Source: Amoebidium appalachense
Lineage: Eukaryota; Ichthyosporea
DNA length: 64,000 nt
NCBI GenBank assembly: GCA_963693365.1
Contig: CAVNZM010000005.1
Span: 1,612,001 to 1,676,000, forward strand
Direction of reading: 5' to 3'
In this document: in pieces, positions 38,408 through 56,642 of the stretch
How positions within the stretch are numbered: position 1 is the stretch's first letter
How the letters are laid out: each line of letters starts with the position of its first letter
Made by a program: the position numbers and the translations under genes
Notes under the pieces: generated by a model
What the model was told of the DNA's origin: nothing
Seen by the model: the letters and a program-made list of their open reading frames with translations, nothing else
The model's database searches: none

Positions 38408-38544
38408 CACACACACACCACATTTCGAACCCACCCACACACACACAGACACGCACACACGCATACACACCCCTCTTTGAACCCGTAAAATAACAAGCCT
38501 CTACTGGACCGCATCTTCTTAAACTTAATATCCTTGGTTTTCAT
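33640..38544 (-). CDS. Coiled-coil protein of unknown function, 4 exons
   Basis: Minus-strand exons 38544-38469, 36689-36570, 35480-35214 and 33857-33640 join in frame to about 226 residues. The N-terminus is basic (MKTKDIKFKKMRSSRGLLFY), exon 2 begins MSDGFSTLNRRTRSLRRPKT, exon 3 contains LSVLAEVATALEEEGNILID, and exon 4 is a coiled coil (AKLQEQIQELNTQLQLEQSE) ending at a TGA at 33642-33640. The exon 3 donor is a perfect GTAAGT and the exon 4 acceptor is ACACACACAG. Exon 1's donor (GGGT|GTGTAT) and exon 3's acceptor are weaker, so these borders may shift. A cytoskeletal or trafficking role would suit a small basic coiled coil, but no family was recognised. Confidence 0.58.
33861..33985. repeat. 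(GT)n microsatellite abutting a splice acceptor
   Basis: Interrupted GT array on the + strand (CA on the coding strand) that directly provides the ACACAG acceptor of the last exon of the coiled-coil gene. GT-rich sequence continues to about 34320. Confidence 0.9.
34395..34780. repeat. Poly-G tracts in intron
   Basis: G runs at 34395-34420, 34494-34511 and 34726-34778 in the intron of the coiled-coil gene, separated by about 200 bp of AT-rich sequence. Confidence 0.85.
35784..35860. repeat. Long poly-G tract and GAGT tetranucleotide
   Basis: About 75 bp of nearly pure G, followed to 35940 by GAGTGA/GAAT-type tetranucleotide repeats. Intronic in the coiled-coil gene. Confidence 0.9.
36121..36231. 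repeat. (GT)n microsatellite
   Basis: Array of about 110 bp with a few GTGC interruptions, intronic in the coiled-coil gene. G-rich purine sequence follows at 36300-36560. Confidence 0.9.
36911..36988. repeat. (GT)n microsatellite
   Basis: Pure GT array of about 75 bp in the first intron of the coiled-coil gene. A poly-G run lies further on at 37357-37382. Confidence 0.9.
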
Positions 38545-38699
38545 CCTACATGTGTGCGTTTACAGCTCCCCTTACAAGTCCAAGTACTTATCCCACCGCC
38601 ACTTCATGAATGTGATCACCTCTTCCCGCACAGATCTTTCGATGCCTGTGTTCATTTTGTTCTTCCGTCTAACCTCACTTACTTGTTATATTGGACGTC

Positions 38700-38729
38700 C
38701 CGTCCACTAACGGTATAAACACGCTGGCG
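38700..38729 (+). promoter_or_regulatory. ATTGGACG plus TATA core promoter
   Basis: ATTGGACG at 38700-38707 and TATAAA at 38724-38729, the same spacing style as at 49.07 kb and 58.1 kb. It points to the + strand, away from the minus-strand coiled-coil gene starting at 38544, so the region may be a divergent promoter. A possible donor (CTG|GTAGGA) at about 38790 would end a non-coding first exon. Confidence 0.5.
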
Positions 38730-38799
38730 TGCCGCTCTGCTCTCATTCATCTGCGTTTCTTGAACACCCAGGGAGCCATTTCTGGCACTGGTAGGAAAG

Positions 38800-39700
38800 G
38801 TGTCGACTGACTGTGATAAAGACATTCTAGGGTGTTATCAATGCTGGAAACTTTAATGTATTATATGGTCAGGAATATATGGCAGTATGTGGAGCCTCAG
38901 GGGACAGAGCGTCACAGATAAAGCCACAAAAAACGAGAGGACGCCCTGGTTGGACTTGGAAACTCCTGCTACTTTGAATACTTCACGATTGCAGCAACAA
39001 AAAAGAGTGGACATAGCTTGGGAGCCGGGACAGTCAGAGATGCAACCAGGTGTTTCGTAAGTTTGTAGGGTGCCCACGTGCACGCCGTGACGTGCGTGCC
39101 TACTCAGAACACAGCGAGTGATAACAGATTTTGTATTGAGAAAACGGGGTTGAAACAACTATGCATACAGGTGTTTCTCCTGGCTGCCAAGTATGTGCCC
39201 GTGTACGCTTTGGCAGTCTGGCAGTCTCAGCCTTTTCATGTCTGCGCGCGCTGGCAACGGCCCGGTCGACACATGGTGGCAAATAGAAATTTATCGTGTT
39301 GGAATGCGTCAGCCCGGGAAGATAAACAGTTATTATCATGGTATGATAACCATTTCTGTAAGCTCCTAGCTTCAAACAGTTAGGAATAGGATGATATAAT
39401 AATGCTTAAATAAATAAAATAAGTCAACACGTACAACCAGGAAAGCTTTGTCGTGCTTTTAAGTCACAGTTAAACCATTAGGTGCTGTAGAGGTTTTTCG
39501 GTTGCAGATTTAATGCAGAAGTCCAACTAATTTACACTCCTCTTTTGGCATGCGGGTGGTGCGTTGACAGCCAATGACACGCCAAATGAAATACCAATTT
39601 TATTATAAGTTCACGTGATACTCATGATCATGCTTCTAAAATACACACCATCACGTCACCCGTCACCAAGCACTTTCGGCACAGTCACATATTATTGTGG
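38800..39700. other. Region without recognised gene
   Basis: Unique-looking sequence with open frames on both strands of about 90-100 codons that lack recognisable domains. It may be an intron of the tentative + strand gene ending at 40492. Confidence 0.4.
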
Positions 39701-39857
39701 GTCATAAGTTATAAAATATGTCGGTGCAGAGACTTCATGTCGTGACAACCTTCATTTTCCTCGACCTGTAGCAACACAAAAAACATCAGTAACCAGCACA
39801 TTGCTATGTATTACATCATGATCCTGTTCACACTAACTGAACCAACACCCTTTCCAG

Positions 39858-40492
39858 TTTACGTATATATACAGAGGCACGGCCGTTTTTTCATTTTCGC
39901 ACGCCAACAGGGCTTGTGCACGATTGCCCAAAGCTTTCCGTAAGGCAGCTACAGCTGTAGGTAGGCTTGGAGTAGATGGGTGGATGCCGCCGTGCTGGTA
40001 GTGACGTGTGCGTGTGTGTGTGGGGGGGGGGGGGGAGGGGGGGGGGGGGGGGGGGGGGGGGGGTATGACGATCTGCAAACGACGACCCTAGCAGGGGGCC
40101 CACAATGGTGGCAGTGAATGAGAGTTGTAGCGGTGACGGTAATAACTACTGAGAAAGCCATGCTTTCTTTTGTGTGGACCTTCAACATAAAACACAACAG
40201 GAACAACAAATAAGACAGGTAAACACTACCCACGGCTTGTACATGGGCTCGCAGCACAACAAGATAGTTTCTGGGCAAACCACAGGCATTACGGCAACGT
40301 GCAGGTTTGACCTGAAAACCTGCATAGACACAATACACTCACGAAGGCACACAGGCGCACCGTGCACACACACACACACACGACACGCACACTCACGCAC
40401 GCGCGCACACAGTGCTTCAGTACACCGTAGACGATCTGTGCAATGAACTGCGTGAGGGCATGCAAACTCGCTACATGCACTCTGTCGACTAG
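39858..40492 (+). CDS. Tentative 3' exons of a small + strand gene
   Basis: Three phase-0 exons with good sites: 39858-39956 (after CCCTTTCCAG, before GT), an 18-nt microexon 40201-40218 (AACAG|...|GTAAAC, encoding EQQIRQ) and 40421-40492 (after GCTTCAG), which ends YTVDDLCNELREGMQTRY and then a stop. AATAAA at 40510-40515 lies 18 bp past the stop. TATAAAA at 39710 is a possible promoter; no start codon in frame was found, so the 5' end is unknown. Family unknown. Confidence 0.42.
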
Positions 40493-40509
40493 AGTTCCGA
40501 CGTTATCCC

Positions 40510-40515
40510 AATAAA
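40510..40515 (+). terminator. AATAAA polyadenylation signal
   Basis: Canonical hexamer just after the stop codon of the tentative gene ending at 40492. Confidence 0.45.
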
Positions 40516-40867
40516 GGCGATTCGTTCACGTAAGCTGAAGTCTTCTATAATGTGTTTAACAACTCAAAGTTGTGCATCCCCCGGGTGGCACACCCTCCCT
40601 GTACATGCCCCCCTCAACCCCCCCCCCCCCCCCACCCCACCCCAACCCCCAACTCCCTCCCTCCTCACCCATGTCACCTGTCATGTCGAAACACAGAGAT
40701 CATAGTACCTTCCCTTACATGCAAACGGTAAGAATACAACATGCACACCAGCATATAGAACCGTGACAGGCAACAAAACATTACCCGCCGCATATATGAC
40801 ACTAATAATGAGAAGTAGTCGTTCTTATATCGGTGTTGAAAGACGTTGGATTTGGTGAACAGCACAC

Positions 40868-40869
40868 AC

Positions 40870-40908
<39 letters not shown>

Positions 40909-40913
40909 TCTCT

Positions 40914-41010
<97 letters not shown>
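40868..41010. repeat. (CA)n microsatellite
   Basis: CA array of about 140 bp with a CACTCTCTCAAAC interruption near 40905-40918. Confidence 0.9.
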
Positions 41011-41490
41011 ACACACACAACGGCACCACATACCCCAAACACATAAGTTACAGCTCGTAACGGTTGTAGGCCCTGTAACTCGTTGAGTAAGAGTACCGTT
41101 GACCTGCTGCCGGGACCTTCTATATCACATGCAGGCCTATGCCCACAATAAACTTCACATACCCTCAAAAGTGCTCATCTCCGTCTATGTTTCCTGACTA
41201 TCTCAGTAGTACCTTTGCACACGTCCCTTTCTGGACGGATATGGAGCACTGTTCGCTACGTGTGGCTGCCTGGCCACAGCCTCAAATGCCAAGGTGATTA
41301 TGAGCAGCACGCGCCTTTTTCTTCGAATTCATTGTATGTTTGCAATTGAAAGTAACCCAGGTCACGAAAATAAGGGTCCCAAGTGCCAATCGGATGTGTG
41401 TAGTGCTACAGTGCACCTGGTCTTGAGGGCTCCCAGTGCAGACTTAGTAAGGATCCAAAGAATACTGAGACTTTGAGGTACAGGGGGGGG
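41011..41490. other. Intergenic or intronic DNA, weak exon candidate
   Basis: An AATAAA occurs at 41147-41152. After a CTATCTCAG acceptor at about 41206 there is an open stretch (LHTSLSGRIWSTVRYVWLPG) with a possible donor CAAG|GTGATT near 41295. No partner exon was found, so it is not called as a gene. Confidence 0.3.
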
Positions 41491-41990
<500 letters not shown>

Positions 41991-42491
41991 GAGAGGGCTA
42001 GAGGAGTAAGCCAGCTAGCTATAGAGGTTGCTGTGTCGGTGATTTCCTAGGCATGTTTCCTGAGTCACGGCCACCCGTGGGGGTGTTGGGAAATGTTGGA
42101 AAAATGTCGCTGGATTAGTTTTGCGGTCACAAGGTTACACTGAGCTCACCACTGAGCCACACAGTTAGGGTTGATCACTGCGCAAGTTGGGGCCCGGAAG
42201 TTGTCACTGAGTCGGCCAGGTCGGCCGCGGTGTTGGGAGGCTGGGGGTTGGAAGTTGCCCGTTTCGTGTGACTTCGAAAGAATGCCATCAACAGCGAGAG
42301 TGTGACTGTGTATTGTTTGGGTTTGATAGCTTTCTTTGCCCAAGTGCACCGAGCTGGTGGGTGTAGGCGCATGTACAGCACCTGAAAGCGTGGAGCTGTA
42401 AGAGACTGCTGGCCTGTCCCATGTTCGCGTGCACACAGCAGGGAAATACCAATAAGTCGCCCCACCTATCCTACATACCGGCCACCTAAGA
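41991..42491. other. Upstream region of the knottin-like gene
   Basis: No exon recognised. A CCAAT box at about 42447 lies 45 bp before the start codon of the next gene; no TATA box is obvious. Confidence 0.4.
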
Positions 42492-42985
42492 ATGAACTCA
42501 CGCAAGGACTCTCTATGTCGGATCCCACTCATCCTACTGTTTGCTACACTTGCATCTCTTCCTTCAACGCTTGCAAACCCGCTCACACTTAGGAATGAGA
42601 TGCCGGCAGAGGCCGGGTTTTTGGCTCCGCCGCCAGTTGAGTGTTTGCCAGAGCAGGAAAAGTGTGGTGGGGTGGGACAGCCGTTTTGCTGTGCGAACCT
42701 GACGTGTATCCACTTTGGGATGTATGCGGCCGTATGCTTGAAGAAAGGTGTGTGTGTGTGAGTATGGGTCTGTGTGTCCGTTGTCTCACTCCCCATCTCC
42801 TCCCGTCTCTGACCCCCTGTCTTTCCCCTGTATCAGTTTCTCTTCTTGAGGCTCCCTCTTCCCCGCTCTTGGTGTTGCCCGACTTCACGTGCAACTGTCG
42901 CACTTCTGTGAGCGAGGCTAATTGTTCGAGTCTTGATTGTGTGAAAACTTTTTGCAGTAGTAACTTCAACCTCTGCATTTGTAGA

Positions 42986-43047
<62 letters not shown>

Positions 43048-43207
43048 TTCCCACACACGCAAACGCACACATTACCTCCGTTCTCCCACCCTATGATCAT
43101 GATCCCATTGTATTCTGGGAAGGGAAAAGGATATACACCCTCTTTTGTCTCTTTTGTCTCTCTATGAGGCCGTGTGTATCCCTGCCTTTCTATCCTCCCC
43201 TCCACTA

Positions 43208-43238
<31 letters not shown>

Positions 43239-43447
43239 CCCCCCGTCCCGCTCCTCTTCCATTAAAAGTAAACTGCGCAGCCATAAACACTACCTATCCC
43301 CCCCATGTGCAGGGTTTGATGTGCACGAGTGTACCGAGCAGTACACCCCGTGCCAGGCTGGTGGAGGGGTTCCTTGCTGTCCGGGAAACGAATGCAAGGC
43401 CGCAGAGAGCGGCACTTTCTTGTGCCAGGTCGGTCTCCACCCCCCCC

Positions 43448-43480
<33 letters not shown>

Positions 43481-44803
43481 GGCCCTCCACACACGCACAC
43501 ACAAAAACACACCCCTCCTTCCCCTCCCTTCTCTTTTAAGAAAGAAAAGGAAAAAACCCTTTTTCTACGGGGGCCTCAAGAGTGCACAGTTGATCTTGCT
43601 CCCTTTACGCAAAGGGTCTTCTTCCCTATTCTGTCTTCTACGGGTTCAGGGACAGGGAGAGGGGAAAAGGGGAAGGAATGGAGTGGTGTAAAAGACAAGG
43701 AAACCATAGTCGGGCATGGCGATCACAAGCGCAGATAGTATTTTTTTTTTTCTCTTTTCTATCTTCTTGTTGTTCTCCTCCTCCTCCTCCTTCGTACCTT
43801 TTTTTTTTTTTTTTTTTTTTTTTGGGGGGGGGGGGGGGGGGGGAAGGGGAAGGGGGAGGGGGGAGTAGGGAAGAGAGGAGGGTTGGGGACGGGGACAGGA
43901 CGAGAGGAGGGGAGGGAGGAGGGAAGAGGAGAGAGTGGGGTGTTTCTGCTTCTTTCTGTTTATTTTATTCTTATTTTCATTTTTATTCGTTGTATTTTGT
44001 TTTATTTTTTTTATTTTTTTTATTTTTTTTATTTTATTTTTTTTTTTTTGGGGGGGGGGGGGGGAAGGAATAGTGCATGTCCGCATGAATAAAATACCCG
44101 CCAGGTTGTGTGCACACAGTATCTATTTCGATGATGTCCCCACCTCCACATAAGCACAGCAGTATACCCCGTACCCACTTTCAATCCCAAACACTTTGCC
44201 TCCCTCACCTACCTCCACTGTTCGACCTTACAAGCACTCATTTTTGCCTCATCTTTTTCCAGCCGGGGGGTTCTGGGGGCTGTGTTGAGAGCTACCGGCA
44301 GTGTGTGGCTGGGGGCCCACCGTGCTGTGCCGGCAGCAAGTGTGTGACCTTTGGTGGCCAGTTCAGCATGTGCCAGCCTGAACAGGTATGGCTCATCTGC
44401 TATCCCTTCTCCCCCTCCCCCCGCCCCTCCCCACTCCCCCTCTCCCCCCCCCCCCCCCCTCCCCCCCCCCCCCTCCCTTGCGCCTTTTTTTGAGGGAAGG
44501 GGGCGGGGGGGGGGGGGGGGGGGGGGAGGGGAGGGGAGGGGGGGGGGGGGGGTTGCTTTTTATTTTCCCTTTGGCGGTGGGGAAGGGAGGGGAGGGGGAG
44601 GGGAGGTAGCATGGGAAATGATGTGCATGATGATGTGCTTTCTGCCGGGTGTCTCTTGCATGCATGTGCATGGTGCCTAATAATTTTCCTGTTTCGTGTT
44701 TCGTGTTAGGTGTTATATGTGCTTTTTTCAAACATCCTCCCCCCCCCCCCCCCCCCCCCCCTGCCGCCCCCAAAAGCTCAGTTTTGAAAAGACCCACCTA
44801 CAA

Positions 44804-44835
<32 letters not shown>

Positions 44836-45285
44836 ACACACACACACCCTTCAACCTCGGGCAGCTTCTCTCTCTTTTCTTAACTGAGAACAAATATGGG
44901 CTTCAAGTTTGCCTTATCCCCTTGTGACCGAAGTTTCATTGACCGAGTAAGTTTCATTAGATGGTTCGTGATGGGTGTGTGGCTGTCCGGGTGCACAGAC
45001 TCTGTGCTCTCTCCTCCTGCACTCACCCCCATTTATCCTTGTTTTTCCCAAATGGGAAAACGGTGTGTGCCAAGCCACACCGCTCTAAATGTGTTTCGGC
45101 AGCACCTGGAATATACACACACGGTGCAAAAAAAATCCTATCATATTGCAGACAACCTAACCAGCCTCTCCCCCCCCCCCCCACCCCCCTCCCCCTCCCC
45201 CCACCGCCCCCTCTTCCCGTGCGTGCCTTTGCAAAATATGGGTTTTGTTGTCTGTTGTAAATGTGTATCTCGTAATCTGTGACAA

Positions 45286-45351
<66 letters not shown>

Positions 45352-46191
45352 CGTTTCGGCTCTATCTCTTCGAGGTTTCCTTGCTGTTTTCTAACACGAT
45401 CTACACATGTGTGTCCATCCTTTTTTTTTTACTGCATTTGTGTTCCCGACATCATCCACACAAACATCAGTGGGATCGACTTTCTCCCCCCTCCCCCCTC
45501 CCCACCCCCTTCCCCCCTCCCTCTCCCCTCCGCCCTGTTAGCCTCTCCTTCACTCTTCTCCCACCTACACACACACCCATCGCCACCCATGCTACTACAC
45601 ACTACATGTACCCAAACATGCAATGTTTCACACATCCACACACATCACTAACACCCCCGTCATCTACACACACAGCAACCGCGATCATGTGTCTCGGACT
45701 TTTCCATCTGTGGCCGTGCGGGTGACCCGACCTGCTGTAACGCCACCTCTCAGTGTGCCCCCCTCCCCAATGGAAGCTTCACCTGCCAACCCCCTCAGCC
45801 CAGTGATTGCGGCCACCAGTTAATGCCGTGTGTTCCTAACTTTCTGCCGTGCTGTGAGCGGTTAAAGTGTAGCAATGTGACACTCAAAGGTGTTCAAAAG
45901 TTTGGTCCTAGTCGAGGGAATTTTGCACTGTACCCCATTGTGGTCTATGCGTGTATGCCGGAGGGTGGAGGTGGGGGTGAGAGTGGTGGGGGCGGGGGTG
46001 GAGGAGGGGGTGGGGGTGGAGGAGGGGGTGGGGGTGGGGGTGGTGGGGGGGCGGTGGGGGTGGTGGAGGTGGCGGGGGTGGTGGGGGTGGCGGGGGTGGT
46101 AGATAGGGTTGATTTGAGCTTGTCCTTCTTGTGGCTGCCTTGCTTGAACTCTATGTATTGCCAGGTCCTGCTTGTGGGGAACTTACTATAA
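42492..46191 (+). CDS. Secreted protein with five six-cysteine (knottin-like) modules
   Basis: Exons 42492-42747, 43313-43428, 44263-44385 and 45676-46191 join in frame to 336 residues. A signal peptide (IPLILLFATLASLPSTLA) is followed by repeated modules with the spacing C-x5/6-C-x4/6-CC-x4-C-x8-or-more-C. One module each is in exons 1, 2 and 3, and two are in exon 4, the last with a stretched final loop. This is the inhibitor cystine knot pattern (C-C-CC-C-C), found in protease inhibitors, antimicrobial and channel-acting peptides, and extracellular matrix proteins. The C-terminus is a long poly-Gly stretch, then Val/Ala-rich sequence and a hydrophobic end, perhaps a cell-wall or membrane-anchoring region. 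Splice sites are good (CAG|GT donors, AG acceptors), including CACACAG before exon 4. Secreted and disulfide-rich is well supported; the activity is unknown and there is no reason to call it a toxin. Confidence 0.75.
42987..43044. repeat. Poly-C tract in intron
   Basis: About 58 consecutive C in intron 1 of the knottin-like gene. Other C runs occur at 43208-43235 and 43451-43478. Confidence 0.95.
43740..44064. repeat. T-run/G-run compound tracts in intron
   Basis: T23 followed by about 20 G (43800-43843), and a TTTTATTTT-rich stretch ending in T11 then about 14 G (43960-44064). Both show the T-to-G homopolymer junction seen elsewhere in the window. Confidence 0.85.
44735..45330. other. Intron 3 of the knottin-like gene, possible relic module
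   Basis: Poly-C runs at 44740-44761, 44807-44835 and 45287-45323 surround a stretch at 44985-45150 with Cys-containing pieces (VCAKPHRSKC) in two different frames. It might be a decayed sixth module, but no intact splice pair in the right phase was found. Confidence 0.35.
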
Positions 46192-46640
46192 AGTACTAGT
46201 AGCGGCACAACTTCGGGTTTGAGTGGTGGTGGTGGTGACGTGCGCATAAATGTGTGTGTATGGGGGGTTGGGGGAGTGGGGGGAGGGGAGGGGGGTCTTT
46301 AACCTAGAAATATTCAACCTTAAATTCATAGAACGTTGCCACAGGCCATGTTGGGTTTCCGATGGTCCCGTGTTGTAGCTATTACGAGAAGTTCGCGAGG
46401 GAGAAATAGGAACGCGAGTAGCTGCAGCAGCATACTGTGTCAAAAGCCTTGCCTGGAGTATCTCGAAGTTTTTCAGGTATAACGATTTATAGTGCCTGAC
46501 ACAACGTGTACAGTATTACCAGATGTATCATAGGAAGACAGAACACACGCACAAGGGGCGGTGCTTCAACCGATTCCCGAAACACATGTAGGTGTGAGTT
46601 CGAAAAGACTGTACTTAGGGATTTTTGAATTTGAAATGGG
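46192..46640. other. Intergenic DNA
   Basis: No gene seen. A G-rich patch at 46260-46300 is the only low-complexity feature. Confidence 0.5.
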
Positions 46641-46719
46641 GGGGGGGAGAGTAGTAAATATCGACGTCCCCCCTGGTGGTACCCCCCTCTCCCCCCTCCC
46701 CCAGGTAGCCGCAGGGGTG

Positions 46720-46728
46720 GGTGCCCCT

Positions 46729-46759
<31 letters not shown>

Positions 46760-47142
46760 CCCCCCCCCCCTGCATGCGCGTGATCATAATATTAAAGAGT
46801 CTCCGACGTTTTCACCCACCAAAGACGGCATTCGCTTTGGCCACTGATGCATATCCCCCTCCCCCTCCCCCCCATACACATACACACACACACACACACG
46901 TGCACACACACACACGCACCTCACACACGCGTGCGCGCACCCATACATGCACACACACGCGAGCACATGGGCGGCCGTACACGCACACACACACACACAC
47001 ACACATGTATGTACACACAGTGTCACACACACACACACATGCGCGGGCGCGCGCGCACACACACACAAACGCGGGCGCGCGCGCACACACACACAAACGC
47101 GCTCGCGCACGAGCGCGCGCATACACGCACACACATACGCGC

Positions 47143-47197
<55 letters not shown>

Positions 47198-47230
47198 CCC
47201 TCTCTCTCTCTCTTCCCCGCGTTCGTGCCC

Positions 47231-47278
<48 letters not shown>

Positions 47279-47290
47279 GGACGGGGGGGG
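46720..47290. repeat. Poly-C, CA-rich and poly-G array
   Basis: Poly-C at 46730-46770, 300 bp of interrupted CA/CG-rich repeat (including CGCGCGCACACA units near 47045-47090), a CA array at 47153-47195 and poly-G at 47234-47277. Alternating CA/CG runs of this kind can adopt left-handed DNA. Confidence 0.85.
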
Positions 47291-47372
47291 AGTATGAACC
47301 GTATGGCATATAGCCTGAGTTGCAAGTGATCAAGGAATCCTATTAGTCAGTCTGAGTCAATGTTTACGTTTT

Positions 47373-47808
47373 GGCATTGTATGTATTTTTTTATTATTTT
47401 TTAATTTTTAATTTTTAATTTTAATTTTTAATTTTTTTATTTCTTTTTTGTTTTATCCCGTTTCACTCCCGGCGAGGCACTGCCTCAGGGGAGCTTACCG
47501 TCTTCCGCCTAGACACAGATCGTACTGTATATAGCACACTCATAAGTCAGGATTCTAATTGACCCCAACTGGCACTATTTTAATTGACCGATTTTCCAAA
47601 ATTCCCGGGATACAAGATTGATTCACCAAATTACATTGGGGTTATCCACGGTTCTAGCCGCAGCAACGCTATTGTAGGGGGCGGCCAGACCGGTGGACCG
47701 TCGAGGCAGAAAAAATTGGAAGTAACCAGGATCGATCCTGCGACTTTGAGCTTGACACGCAGAGATCTTACCATTGCACCAACCCGCCCCCCGACGGCAT
47801 TGTATGTA
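47373..47808 (-). mobile_element. tRNA-derived SINE with 13-bp TSD
   Basis: GGCATTGTATGTA occurs at 47373-47385 and 47796-47808, a perfect target-site duplication. On the minus strand the insert begins with a tRNA-like head: box A TGGTGCAATGG (near 47783-47773) and box B GGATCGATCC (near 47738-47729), the internal RNA polymerase III promoter. It ends in a stem-loop (GAGGCAGTGCCTC), CCGGGAGTGAAACGGGATAAA and an A-rich tail (T-rich on the + strand, 47386-47455). Body length is about 410 bp. The tail resembles that of the non-LTR fragment at 17.1 kb, the likely source of its retrotransposition machinery. Confidence 0.88.
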
Positions 47809-47910
47809 AACTGCTGCTGATTATAGTATTATTATGTGAACATGTGTTATCTGATATATTAAGTTATTAAACTTTCACATGATGTCAGCCTATGGGGTGA
47901 ATGGGTCCCT

Positions 47911-47952
<42 letters not shown>

Positions 47953-48029
47953 CTACCCTGCTCAGGTGGGTGGTGGGTCCCACCTGTCCAAAGGGGGGGT
48001 GGGTCCCCCCCCCCCCGGGCCCCTCCCCG

Positions 48030-48083
<54 letters not shown>

Positions 48084-48112
48084 CCCGCCCCCCCCCCCCC
48101 CCCCCCCCCCCT
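47911..48112. repeat. Poly-G then poly-C inverted homopolymers
   Basis: About 40 G (47911-47950) and, after about 70 bp with partial inverted symmetry, about 80 bp of nearly pure C (48029-48112). The strand could fold into a G/C hairpin. Confidence 0.9.
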
Positions 48113-49066
48113 CCCCCAACGTTACTACTACCCCCCTCCCCGTTTCAAAATCAAGAAACCCTTATTAGTGACCGCCTCGGCGAGCTCCGGGGCGAGCCGG
48201 TCACCCACAATGCAGAAGTACTGTACCTTGCAGCGACCCTTCTGTATTTTTACAGACGGCAGTACTGACTGACTGGTGTAAAGAGCACTCGTTTAATGTC
48301 CTCACATCACCCACCTCAAAGTTTGCACACGGGCCGACGTGGTGACCATGTGCACGCTGAGGTATGTAAACAGTGCGATAACCCTCACTTTTAATTGGCA
48401 TTTCTAGACCCATCTGACCTGATTCGATTGGCTACTGAGGATCTTCCGTGCGGATGGCCTGGGACAGGAGTGCCCCTGGTTGCAATTGGAAGCAGACGAT
48501 CTAGATCTAGAAGCCTGAAGTTTTTTGCGTATTTTTCCCCTCTTCTGAGAAGCTTTCACAGCCCCAAGCATGCCTAAACTTTTTGAGTATATTGCGTTTT
48601 CGTATAAGTTATTTTGGAACAGGCAGGCATGTATACGTACGCGTAAACCGCTACATGGTATCATATTCATAAGATCCTTTTGTTGCACTAATTCTGATTG
48701 GCACGCACGCCAGCTGGAATCCCCCAAAACAAATGTGTGTGGGGTGGGTCCTATGTGTGTAGCATCGGATTTACGATTTTCCGAAGTTCCGACTTCCGAA
48801 CTTCCGAAATCCGGATTGAGGCCAAGGAAAAACTTCTTTACAGAAATGGGACTGCACGCTCTCCTACTATCGTAAATATTAAAAGCACTCCAAAAGGGTA
48901 TTCCGGTAGAACGAGGCTCCATTTTCCATAGCTACTAGCTACACATATGTGGAATTGGGGCGGGCCTCAAAAATTTAATGCAGCAAGTTCCCGGGAGCAT
49001 GGCTACACACATACGACCCGCCCTCAAAAAAGAAGTTTTGGGGGACTGCTAGCTGTGCGCTTTCAA
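48113..49066. other. Upstream region of the aminopeptidase gene
   Basis: A minus-strand open stretch of about 170 codons at 48404-48922 has no recognisable domain, and the + strand is also largely open, so it is probably chance. No other gene seen. Confidence 0.45.
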
Positions 49067-49098
49067 CCAATCAGCCACTGCCGCCAGGATGTATATAA
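49067..49098 (+). promoter_or_regulatory. CCAAT plus TATA core promoter of the aminopeptidase
   Basis: CCAAT at 49067-49071 and TATATAA at 49092-49098, about 160 bp upstream of the ATG at 49257. Confidence 0.65.
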
Positions 49099-49256
49099 GG
49101 CGACGAGCGACCTCTTTTTTTCTGGAATTTCTTTTTTCCTGTTTACAGTTGCTAAGTCAATAAACAGGGTGCTTTCAAAACGCAAGGCGTGAGGGTAGAA
49201 ACAAAGCCTCTTAGTAAAGCAAACCATTGTTTGTCTAATAAGCAAAAGTTTCGAAG

Positions 49257-56642
<7,386 letters not shown>

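Noticed and set aside
38122-38468. Read-through of the first coiled-coil exon into Cys-Val repeats
   Set aside because: The repeats are a GT microsatellite directly after a donor; the exon should end near 38469.
44985-45150. Sixth knottin module as a real exon
   Set aside because: The Cys-containing pieces are in two frames, the CC pair is absent, and neighbouring exons already join in phase without it.
48404-48922. Minus-strand open stretch of 172 codons
   Set aside because: No recognisable domain, no splice context, and the opposite strand is also open over much of it; most likely chance.
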